Source: Sipunculus nudus (taxonomy: Eukaryota > Annelida > Sipuncula > Golfingiida > Sipunculidae). Taken from it: 64,000 nucleotides of DNA. Shown piece after piece: positions 38,240-47,629 of the stretch (within the stretch, counting starts at the first letter, position 1; each line of letters starts with the position of its first letter). The stretch is from the NCBI GenBank assembly GCA_026874595.1, contig CM049322.1:2403900-2467899 (forward strand), given 5' to 3'. The notes under the pieces were generated by a model. The model saw only the letters and a program-made list of their open reading frames with translations, was not told the origin of the DNA and searched no databases. The position numbers and the translations under genes are program-made.

Positions 38240-38879
38240 CTAAAGGTTATTTGAACATTGAACACAGTACCAGTTGCTGTTACCACAAACATTGGGCTCA
38301 AACCCAACACATCCCCAGTGGAACCACTGGTAACAGGAATCACATCCAACACTGTTATCAGCATTGGGATCATTGTCTTCACACACTGTCTGACAAACCC
38401 CACAAAGGTAAATAGGCCCTGATGTTTTACTTTTGGGTTTCCTCCTAACAGTTCTTCTTTTCTTCACTGGGGGTGGATGGCACACTGTGTTCTCTGAAGG
38501 CAGTTCACAATGGTCATTGCCTGAAGCTGTCGCTGTTGGTGGCTGTTGTTCCATACTCTGTATGTCAGGCAGGATGTGAGAGCGGAAAATGTCAATTTAT
38601 CCATGTGCATCACATATTTATATTTCGGTTTCATAAATCAGATGGGTTCCTTACCTTTGCTTCTCCTCTTCTTGTGGAGTCTGCACTGTTGGAACCCCCA
38701 TCACCTGGGCAGAGTAGGCCAACGCCCTCAGCTCATGTATGGAACTTGCCTTGGTGCAAGGCTGAGAATTACACACCAGGTGACCCGGGCTTGGTGCAAG
38801 GCTGAGAATTACACACCAGGTGACCCGGGCTCCATACTCAGCCTTGAGTATGTTCTTACGAAATATCGTAGCGGTCCTT
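38240..38879 (-). CDS. PHD-finger protein of the transposon, last two exons
   Basis: On the minus strand, exon 38,655-38,879 (acceptor ACATCAG, donor AAAG|GTAAGG) joins exon 38,240-38,555 (acceptor CATACAGAG) in phase. The first holds a conserved-looking stretch with AEYGARVTW and then SQPCTKASSIHELRALAY. The second begins SMEQQ, passes a basic patch (KKRRTVRRKPKSK) and ends in a PHD finger (CGVCQTVC, then CDSCYQWFHWGC, then WYCVQC) just before the stop. PHD fingers read histone tails. In ISL2EU-type elements a second protein combining SAP, YqaJ-nuclease and zinc-finger parts is known. A perfect 40-bp tandem duplication (38,751-38,830) lies in the first of these exons, yet the frame stays open across it. 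Confidence 0.55.
38751..38830 (+). repeat. perfect 40-bp tandem duplication
   Basis: Two identical copies, each starting TTGGTGCAAGGCTGAGAATT and ending TGACCCGGGC, abut inside the coding exon of the minus-strand PHD gene. Confidence 0.95.
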
Positions 38880-39607
38880 CTGATGTATCAGAAGGAAAGA
38901 ATAAAAGAGTAATTAAGAATAAGATGCAGCTTAAACTATGTTCACTCTACCTATATATCCTTTATATATCAGTTTCCATACATGTGGAGTCTCCTGTTTA
39001 TGTTATATATGATATAACAGCATTTTATCATGAAGAGAAGAGCAGAAGACCATCACTGACACAGCCATGTTGCTGAGGCATGAACTCTGTTCACCCATGA
39101 CCTGACCTGTGACCTGACCTCTGGTGTACCAGAGTAATTTATTGCTAATAAATCTATTAAAAAAATCTTATTTCATGAATAATACTTATGAGTAAATGAT
39201 AATATATGGCTTCAATAAGTCCTTTATAAGTTTATGGCTATATCATTTAAGGTTTTAACAAATTTGCCTATGGAAGTTATGGAAACAATATTTATTATAA
39301 TTTATTTGGAACAATAATCAGAGGACAACTTTTCTCATATCAATAAGGTCAAGGACAGGGTCATGTGACAAAAGATAAACATGACCGCATGGCAGGCTAA
39401 AAAAACCACAGGAGTTGAAATCTTAACAATTTCCTTATAAGGGCACTTCTACATAATTTATTTTTACTCCAGAACAGTTTATTAGCCATTATTGGTAAGA
39501 AATTTGCTAAATTGCCTCCATTTTCTCTGTTTATTTTGCAAATATCCCAATATACCCTTGCTACGCTTTTCCATAAGAGGATCCCCATAACTGAAATCTC
39601 ATTTCAG

Positions 39608-39796
39608 TTATGAACCCATAACAAGTATGGAACCCGTCACCGGCAGACCCCTGGCTGACAGAAAGACCTTCAGCCGATCCCTTGGCCACAGGTTCAAACC
39701 ATCCAGACTAGGATGGTTTGAAGTCATCATGGATGTAAGCTCCGGCTTTGTGGACGGCGAGGGGACATATAATACGTGTGTAAACAAGGCACACAT
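39608..39796 (-). CDS. SAP-like N-terminal exon of the transposon's second gene
   Basis: The minus-strand frame reads ...SLDGLNLWPRDRLKVFLSARGLPVTG, which fits a SAP DNA-binding motif (helix, then LSARGLPVTG). A weak donor (GACGG|GTTCC) follows, so the last codons of the open frame are probably intron. Its strand and order (upstream of the PHD exons) fit the first exon of the same gene. About 700 bp between it and 38,879 show no recognised nuclease core. The start is uncertain; an internal MM pair is an alternative to the first ATG. Confidence 0.45.
   Translation of the reverse strand: MCALFTHVLYVPSPSTKPELTSMMTSNHPSLDGLNLWPRDRLKVFLSARGLPVTGSILVMGS
39693..39722. repeat. 12-bp perfect hairpin inside the transposon
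   Basis: TTCAAACCATCC, six bases, then GGATGGTTTGAA. It overlaps the SAP-like exon on the minus strand. Two further hairpins lie at 38,832-38,851 (CATACTCA/TGAGTATG) and 38,875-38,896 (TCCTTCTGAT/ATCAGAAGGA). Confidence 0.85.
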
Positions 39797-39917
39797 TCAG
39801 CAGACGACAGCTGATCATCGATGACCCAAGTGCACTCGATTGTTTTGATTGGAGACGGCATTGACCTTTGACATTACCCACAATCCCTCGCGCGCTCGAG
39901 ACCGTGAGATGGCTTAT

Positions 39918-40897
39918 TGTGATGAATCAAAACAAAATGAACTTTTACTTCATTTCTGTGGCTCGCCCCAGGCATTCAGAGAGTCGGCCATGCTCATCAC
40001 ATTTGTATCTGGTCTGGGAGGACGGGACATAAAGGAACAAATAGAAAATATAATACGTGGTGATAAGGACAACATGGCGGAGATGTACACCTCACTACAG
40101 ATAAGTTATTTATCAGAACATGGTGAGGCTGACCTGGTCCTACCTGAGGTGATGGAGTTATACATCACATACAAATATCCTGCCCAGGTTTATGTTAAAT
40201 ATCTCTCCATGAAAGCTGACCAGCTTAACAAGCTTACACTGTGGTCACCTGATGAGAGACATCTCCGTCTACTACAACATTTAAACGCTCCATCATTAAC
40301 ATGGCTCTGGTTGTGGAGGTTTTCTGGTTCACCTTGTTCTGTTGATGAGAGTTACATGACACAGGAACTTGACCTGACACTCACAAACTTCCCGATACAA
40401 ACACTCAAGGTGTGGGGGTTTAACCGGGAGACCAGATCTGGACGGAGACTGAGACGTGGTGATGATGATGATGATGATGACACTTCTCCTGACCTGCTGG
40501 CTGTAATAAGAGCAGTCAGACATATAAAGACTCTACATCATTTAGAGTTTCGTGGGACCCCCCTGACCATGATGTCTGTCAACTCACTAACAGAATGTCT
40601 GTCTGACACACATCTCATTTCTCTCACATTCAGGTACTGCTGCCTCACATCACAGAACTTCAGAAGTTCTGGTCAGTGCTGGACAAACTACCAGACTGTC
40701 ATAAACTCATCAACCTCGAGGTACAATATAACGACCTGGATGACAACATGAAAAAACTGGTAAATAAAACAAGAAAACTGTCAGGTCTCCGGACACTTGA
40801 TCTGTCATATAACGAAATATCTTTCTGGGTGAGGAAGAAATTAAAACTGACGCTGGCAATAAAATGTCCTGATCTGAAGCTGACGATAAAAAAATAA
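39918..40897 (+). pseudogene. NLR-type gene, 3' part with leucine-rich repeats (frameshifted)
   Basis: This is the continuation of the NACHT exon after the transposon. The first codon TGT (39,918) is in phase with AAT at 35,111-35,113. It opens with CDESKQNELLLHFCG and AMLITFVSGLGG, typical of the helical region after the winged helix. LRR-like segments follow (LNKLTLWSPDERHLRLLQHL; LHHLEFRGTPL; LISLTFRYCCLTS) with an acidic run from a GAT repeat (about 40,459-40,481). Near 40,653 the frame shifts, as if one base were missing. The LRR text then continues in another frame (LQKFWSVLDKLP, LINLEVQYNDLDD, LRTLDLSYNEIS) to a TAA at 40,895-40,897. The locus therefore has two lesions, unless the frameshift is a sequencing error. 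LRRs would be the sensing part. Confidence 0.75.
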
Positions 40898-40916
40898 AAA
40901 AAAAACTTTAACTTAC

Positions 40917-41160
40917 CAGACACCGCCATGACAGAACTCGTCAAATCGTAATCCATTATATATCCCGGTAACCTGGTAACAGTAATATTCCAGGCATTAT
41001 AAACATGACCAGTCTGATGTTGATGTTCAGGTCGTCTGTACCTGATGACCTCTGTTGCCGGCGTCTCCGTGGAGCTACAGCGGCCCGGGCACTTCACTGT
41101 AAAACTACAGAGTTTACAAGGATATTCACTGTAACACGAAGATCTGTCCTCTGATGTCAT
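40917..41160 (-). CDS. possible first coding exon of an unknown cysteine-containing protein
   Basis: On the minus strand an ATG at 41,158-41,160 opens 81 codons that end at a perfect splice donor (GTCTG|GTAAGT at 40,911-40,921). The peptide begins MTSEDRSSCYSEYPCKLC and has KCPGRC, a CxxC and CxxxC pair. It ends DLTSSVMAVSG. Base composition is higher in GC than the surroundings. I do not recognise the family. The next exon would lie leftward on the minus strand, within or beyond the NLR gene, and was not found. It could be chance. Confidence 0.3.
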
Positions 41161-41514
41161 TTTTATTTTATTGTATACATTGTAAATTTGGTGATCGATA
41201 TCACTGGACCAGAGAGACCTTGTTTTATTTATTTATTTTGTATTTCATTTCTGTCTTCATTATAAATCGGCGGCTGACAGAGCTCGGGGTCACTGAGTTC
41301 ATGCACGAGCGGCTCCCGGGAAAAGTACAACTCCAGGTTGTTGACAGCGAGAGGCGGACTCTGTTCTCGCATTGGGGGTTATGTTTGTTTATTCAGGTAC
41401 TTAAAATGACCATATACATGAGTTTATATGTGATATTTGTTTCCTAATTATGCATTAGAGACTGTGAACACAATAGCATTTAACCGAGATCATTCTCTGT
41501 CTGAAAGAAAAGAC

Positions 41515-41623
41515 TCCCCCCCCCCCCCCCTTACATGATCGATGCCAGAAGCATATAATTCTTCATATTCGTTCATGCTTAATAATTTTCATGATTACTT
41601 ATGAATGTGTATTTTATATATGT

Positions 41624-41668
<45 letters not shown>
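41515..41668. repeat. poly-C run and (TA)n tract
   Basis: A C run at about 41,516-41,530, and a TA dinucleotide tract of about 42 bp at 41,627-41,668 directly left of the next transposon. Confidence 0.85.
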
Positions 41669-41670
<2 letters not shown>

Positions 41671-41673
<3 letters not shown>

Positions 41674-42829
41674 TGAAACCCCTTTGGGGCGGACAGCCAC
41701 GGGACCGGATGATTTGTCCGTTATAGCGGGATGTCCGCCCCAGAGGGGGTTTGGCACAGGAGGTCCGGTTAAGACCAAGTATATGGAACTTTAACAACCA
41801 TGAAAGCCAGTATTTTTTTTATCTAATATTTGATCTAACATATATGTTATATGTAAATATAATTCATTGCAACTGGTTGTTGTTGTTTTTTTTTGTCTTA
41901 AAATGGGGCTTTAATTATTATCTGGAACATTATCGTCATTACTTGTTGGAAAGTAATAATTATTATTCTAACATTGATCGACATCGACTGGACTTACTCG
42001 TAGGGGTATTTCTGCACTTAGTCCGTAAAATGTCTTTATTACTCACTCTTTCCGTGATATTGGGAGAACCGCTTATGTAATCAATTAACTTCTGACATCT
42101 CGTTCAGGTTCTGTTAAAAAATCCTACGCGATCGTAAGCAAACGTGATACAGAAATGTATGATATCATATGCGCCTTATGACTGGCAGGTGTGATACAAA
42201 TGTTACAGGATCGATGGTTGGCTCCCGGCCCAGCCGAGGGGTCATGACCCGTGACAGTGATCGCCCGGGTGTGTAATTGTGAGTTAATCATTTTGAACAA
42301 TGACTGAACGCATAAGTCGCCGTACAGGTGCATTATAAACGTCTTTGATCGTCTTTGATCTAAAGCCCAGCTTGATTGTCCGGATGTGTAATACGCCATT
42401 AACCTCGCTCCTGGGCCTATGTTAGAACATCGTGGCCCGAATTAAGAATAAATATGTAGCTTCACTAAAAGCTCGGCTCCTTATAAAATCCGTGAATGCT
42501 GTCATTGTGTGGGCACTGCTATGGATAAAAGGGACAAATACCTTTAAATGATCCAGCTGAAAAATCAGGTAATAAGAACATTAAAGTGATGTAAGGCGTA
42601 CCGATAACAGACCATATTTGCAATTTCAAAGTATTTCTGCAGAAATCGGTCGGGGCGGCCGTTTGGTTGTCCGTTAACTGGGGTGGTTTTAGCCATTGGG
42701 CGGACAAAAAGCTCCAGAGGGGTTTTTAAAAGAGAGAGAAAAAAAAAAAAAAAACGCTCGGTGGACCCAAAAACTGTCCGTTGGACGGGGTCCGCCGCAG
42801 ACGGGTGTCCGCAGCTCAGGGTTTCACTG
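41671..42829. mobile_element. pogo/Tigger-like non-autonomous transposon
   Basis: The left end CAGTGAAACCCCTTTGGGGCGG faces the right end GGGTTTCACTG in inverse. The subterminal GC-rich text (TTGTCCGTTATAGCGGGATG, CCAGAGGGG) is of the type seen in pogo/Tigger-like MITEs. TA follows the right end, and the left flank is a TA tract. No transposase remains; the 1.16 kb hold only chance open frames. Confidence 0.65.
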
Positions 42830-43235
42830 TATAGTGATAAAGGGTATTTCTACAAAAAATGTCGAATTTCATGTCCTGAAACTTTATTTGTTACTGAGAA
42901 ATTAGCGATTGCTAAAAATGGCATGAAAAACCATTCAAATTGTTGGTAGAGCGATAACCACTATTATGAGATAAAAATAATTTAAGTCGGGGCAGAAATA
43001 CATACAGAAAAAAGCTACAAATGTTACAATACATTTAAATTCCCGGTGTCCCTTTTTCTCGGATCTTAAATTCAAAACAACGTTATTCTGTAACCACTTT
43101 TCCATTTATATAGATTTTGCTTTCCACGTGATCACAGCGGTGAAAGTTTATTATGGTGATATTTTTGCTTGATTACATAACCGTTTTGTTTTTAATCCCA
43201 CAATCTGAATATATAAAGTATGTCCCCCAAAAATA
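42830..43235. other. non-coding stretch, nothing recognised
   Basis: No gene or repeat recognised. Confidence 0.45.
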
Positions 43236-44367
43236 CTCGGCACCGTAACCTGACCGTTTGACCTCACAGCACGTGAACAGAAACCTCTTTGCTGATGCAG
43301 GGAGCAGCGGTTATTAGAGTTCAGGAAATTTTTGTACACATAAACCATAATTAATTGGGTAACTGTCATATCAATGTTGTCTGATAATCATTAAACGGTT
43401 GAAAAAAAAATCACCGTATGTTTATTTAGACTCGACACCGTTACACTTGCGAAAAATTAACCGTCACATATAACTCCTCGAAAATGGCCTCCTCTTGTTG
43501 CTCATGTAGTGATAACTCGTGCTGCCCTCTTAGGGGCTGTATGGAAGTTATTTTTGTCCTGCATCTGACGCATAGATGAAAAAATCTCAGCATTGTCACC
43601 ACTCGAAACCGTCAACTGCATGAAAACTAAAAGTGTCGAGAGGAAGGTAACGGTGTCGAGAATTTGGCATTAAATCCAATATATGAAATAGAATTTTTGG
43701 CTAAATTTTTTAAACATTTGCGTTCCTTCTATTAAAATAGGTATTTGCTTGTTTCAATACATAACACTGGTATTCCAGTAGTTACTACGGTTATTTTTAC
43801 TCCAGAAGCTCAACACCGTTACCTTACTCAACACCGTTACCTAAAGCATTTAAAACCATGTTTTTATTTCTTTTTCGGTGCATATAACATTTGCGTTCCT
43901 TCTATTAAAATAGGTATTTGCTTGTTTTAATACATAACACTGGTATTCCAGTAGTTACTACGGTTATTTTTACTCCAGAAGCTCAACACCGTTACCTTAC
44001 TCAACACGTTACCTAGAGCATTTAAAACCATGTTTTTATTTCATTTTCGGTGCATATAACAAATTAACAAGTTATATCGACTCAAATTCTAAAGTTAGAT
44101 GTACCCAAATTCTTTGTCCGGTAAATCCTTGCTGATGCACCCCTCTTGAATAAAAAAAGAAATAAAGACAATTATTGTTTTCAAAAGTTAAATTAAAAGA
44201 AAGCAAATATGTTCTTTTTTACACTTTTTTTTTATTTATTACTATAATTAATGTTTTGATTTTATCAAAGGTTATTAATTTCTATTTTATCGTAAATCAC
44301 AAAAAGTCAAGTATAAACAATTTATGAAATGTGCAAGTGAGATTTAATTTCGTGTAACGGTGTCGAG
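43236..44367. repeat. cluster of the motif CTCGACACCGTTAC on both strands
   Basis: Copies or near copies lie at 43,236 (CTCGGCACCGTAACC), 43,431 (perfect), 43,602 (CTCGAAACCGTCAAC), 43,647 (perfect, reverse), 43,809 and 43,827 (CTCAACACCGTTACC), the same pair again at 43,982 and 44,000 with small changes, and 44,354 (perfect, reverse). Spacing is irregular except in the duplicated part. Confidence 0.75.
43713..44058 (+). repeat. 173-bp tandem duplication, two copies
   Basis: Copies start AACATTTGCGTTCCTTCTAT at 43,713 and 43,886 and are nearly identical. Each holds two CAACACCGTTACC motifs. Confidence 0.9.
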
Positions 44368-45361
44368 AAAAAAGTTCATATTTTCCCTTACCTGGACTAT
44401 TAAAAAAAGGAAACTGAAAAGTGCACTACTGACATTATTCTATAATTCTAAAGATATTTTTATACAAATAAAGTTTTGCTATATCAAAATCAAGATAAAA
44501 AAAATCACCTAGAAAATCCTTTAAATGCAACGTTTCCTGTAGAAAACTCTTTAATGTATGAAAAACGGGGGAGATGGATAAATATGGGCCGGGCTTGGAC
44601 ATACACTAGGGGGTGGGGATGATTTTTTTGTTGAGATTTGATCAAAATTATATTAATAATTGCTTTGAAGAATACTTAGTTAAAGTATTTTGTGTATACC
44701 CCTACGTGAAAATCCCAGTCCAGGCATGTTCGCTGATATAATATCCTCACCCATGGTAACACATGTCATGTAGTATCGATCCTAGTTTTGTGACTGAGAA
44801 ATATATTATAGTTCTCTTATTTAAGCAAGATTCTGCAATTTATTGTTCCTTTAATTCAAAAATGGCGCATATCCGGGATTTTATATTGGGATGGGTCGGT
44901 GGGGGACAGAAGGTTTCGGGTTTCCTAGTATAAATAGGGGCATATATATATATATATGTCGTACATTCTTGTAAATAGGACAACATTTATATATATTAGT
45001 TAATTCTGTTGCTTCAGTCAGTGACCTGATGTCATTTAACCAGTTATTTTCACATCAATTGTAATGATCGGTATGTGACGTGACTGTGGCAGGGAGTTCA
45101 ATTCCCACCCTAGGGTTCCAGGACTGAGAAAGAATTCTTCATCTTAAACATTATTTCCATACATCCGTTCTGATTTGTCAGTCTGTATCTATTTCCTGTC
45201 TGTGTTTGTCTAACACAGAGAAAAAGTAAGCCTATGTATGGAGATAATAAAATATTTACAATTAAAATTCACCGACCTTGACTCCGTCACCTTTTTTTTC
45301 AATAGCCCTGAAGGTGCATGTCAGCGACCTTTGTTAGTCGTTTTTGTCAAATATATCTTTG

Positions 45362-45408
<47 letters not shown>

Positions 45409-45830
45409 CAGGACGTATACAGGTCTGCAAATACTACACTTTTACCAGAGAGTAATATAATTGCCTACTTAATAATATAATAGGTCATTTAAGTGCTACT
45501 TCTTATCCCATTATGCTATAATCAGAAATATGAAGGTTGATTTATGACGTCCGTAGAATGGAACAGTCATAAACGTGAAGTAGTCGGTGTCCGTCTTTCG
45601 CTTTTTCCGCCATGTGGCAAAAAAATGCAGTGAAATGATTTCAAAATATAATGTTTTCAAAATATGAAAATGCACTGGACCTTTGTCATTATGTGTCCGA
45701 CCCCGGATATAAAAAATGCGTTTGATCTTGAACTGACAGGAAGGATGCAAGTATGTCCAAAATTGGTAAAATAAAGCAGTTTGTCACTCTGGATCACGGG
45801 CCTCACACTCGTTATGAGACCGTTACGGCC
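44368..45830. other. non-coding stretch with (TA)n
   Basis: A TA tract lies at about 45,363-45,406. No gene was recognised; the remaining open frames are short and without family resemblance. Confidence 0.5.
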
Positions 45831-45944
45831 GGTATGTTACGCGGCTTTATGTTCCGCCGGTATGTGACGCGGCTCTTTTGTTTCGCTGGTATATGACGCG
45901 CTATTTTGTTCCGCCGGTATGTGACCCGGCTTTTTTGTTTCGCC
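45831..45944. repeat. GC-rich 28/29-bp minisatellite, four units
   Basis: Units start GGTATGTKACGCGGC at 45,831, 45,859, 45,888 and 45,916 and end TTCCGCC or TTTCGCC, alternating 28, 29, 28 and 29 bp. Each has CpG-rich parts in an otherwise AT-rich region. Confidence 0.85.
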
Positions 45945-46047
45945 GCAAGCAGTGCAAGAAGGGGACAAGCAGTTTCATATAAGATTTCCAATTTTCGAAA
46001 GTTTATTAAAGATAACACAGATTTCAATAATTTAATAATGTTTAAAC

Positions 46048-47621
46048 CAGACATGGGTCGAATACAGGAGAAATGTATTCGAATACGAATACGAATACAG
46101 CAGGGGTACACGAATACGAATAAGAATACAAATACTCCAAAACAGAAATGTATTCGAATATGAATAAAAATACAAATACAAATGTATTCATGAATATCAA
46201 TATGAACACAATTTACTGAAACAAAAAGAAACTAGCAAGTATCATTTTTGTTTAATACAATTAACTGCAATCAACAAAAATATTCACACTTGCAAAATGT
46301 ATTTTAGTCCTAAATTCAAAATATTCATGTAATCCGCTGTGTATGCATTAATTTCCAAACCGCATAATGACGGAGTATTTATATATTATGATAGTTTGTT
46401 ACACAAAATATAAAAAATAAATGTTTCTTTCAGGGTTGGGGCCAGGTACTTGTACCTTTACCTAGGTACACAATTCAGAGTACCTGTACCTTGCTGTCAT
46501 GAGTAGGAAGTACCTTGTACCTGTACCTGGAACTAAAGTTCCTGTACCTGGTATAAGGTACTCCAGGTACCAATTCGATACTGGTACTTGAAAAGGACAC
46601 CAGGTTTGAGTCAATTGCATGGACAAAGCTGTCACCCCAGTCAGGACAGTTAGCCATCTTAGGCAGGGGTTATTACAAAGCATTCATTCTTGCTGCATTT
46701 GCAGCTGGCTACCTGGCTAGCAAGCTGGTCAACCTCCAGCCTCTTAAACAGGAAGTTCATTGCAGCATTATATTATCAGCACAAGTATAAAGCAACCAAC
46801 AAGGGATACATACAGGGGGTTGCTTACATGCCCCATGTCTAAAGTTGGCTAGTATGTACACTGAACAGGATTGAGGCCAGTTAATTGTACCTGTGTCTAG
46901 GTACACAATCCACAGTTAAGTGAATTACAGGTTTACCAAGATAATGGAAATGGACATCAGGTTTGGTCAAGTAAGGTACTGAGCTGTCATACCTGTCAGG
47001 GCTGTTACCTAGACCAGGCAGGGGTAATTACTAAGCTTCCAACCCTTAGAACTTGAGTGGACTTGGGCTAATAGCATGCTAGCCTAGCTATCTCCAGCCT
47101 CTACACAGGAAGTTCATTGTGGCAGTATCAGATATAAAGGGTATAGAGCAAAGGATATGGACAGCGTTGCTTGCGCCATGTAGATACCCGTTGTCTAGTA
47201 TGTATAAAGGGCATAGGATAAATGTAGAAGTAAAGAGGGTCTGACTGATGGAGGTTTACACACACATGACAGAATAAACACATTAATATTGATTTAATAT
47301 GAATAAAGTAAAAATATTTAAAAAATAATGTGTATATAAGATTGTTAGTGTGCATGTGTTAAGTAGTCCAAATCCATCACTATTGAAATAATGGCACATT
47401 TTTCCAAATGGATAAAGGACAAAAGATAAACAACATGAATGTATACTGCATGTATTCACGAAAAGTATTCATAAATGTGAATACTTCTGCAATGTATTTG
47501 AATACGAATACAAATATTTTTGTACTTTTTACAAAAATATTCTAATACGCATACGAATACTGAAAATACCTGTATTCGAATACAATTAATACGAATACTG
47601 AATACGAATACCCCATGTCTG
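46048..47621. mobile_element. hAT-like non-autonomous transposon, 1,574 bp
   Basis: The termini CAGACATGGG and CCCATGTCTG are flanked by the 8-bp duplication GTTTAAAC (46,040-46,047 and 47,622-47,629). Subterminal regions at both ends are rich in GAATACGAATAC repeats. The interior has GGTACCTGTACC-rich sequence near 46,440-46,600 and two diverged internal copies of about 250 bp (46,590-46,850 and 46,950-47,190). No transposase is seen. The 8-bp target duplication fits hAT. Confidence 0.8.
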
Positions 47622-47629
47622 GTTTAAAC

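Larger units (their letters stand above)
35114..39915. mobile_element. ISL2EU-like (PIF/Harbinger-related) DNA transposon, 4,802 bp
   Basis: The termini are inverted: AAGCCATCTCAC at 35,114 and GTGAGATGGCTT ending at 39,915. Imperfect matching extends about 100 bp inward, including AGGTCAATGCC and CAGCTGTC in both arms. AT flanks both ends (35,112-35,113 and 39,916-39,917), the 2-bp AT duplication I recall for the ISL2EU family. It carries a spliced plus-strand THAP-DDE transposase and, on the minus strand, the first and last exons of a SAP...PHD gene. This pairing of a THAP-DDE gene with a SAP/YqaJ/PHD-type gene is what prompts the family call. The nuclease core of the second gene was not recognised, so the copy may be internally deleted. 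It sits within a coding exon of an NLR gene. Confidence 0.75.

Noticed and set aside
38473-39076. Plus-strand open frames of 110 and 176 codons
   Set aside because: They are antisense to the spliced PHD gene exons and cross the 40-bp duplication. No domain is recognised.
35094-39915. TGGCTT as the target duplication of the transposon
   Set aside because: TGGCTT occurs at both sides and also keeps the frame, but it would leave a ragged left terminus and delete a typical NLR helix. The AT duplication with symmetric AAGCCATCTCAC ends explains the junction better.
45906-46163. Open frames across the GC-rich minisatellite on either strand
   Set aside because: They arise from the repeat and the GAATAC-rich transposon end. 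No family resemblance.
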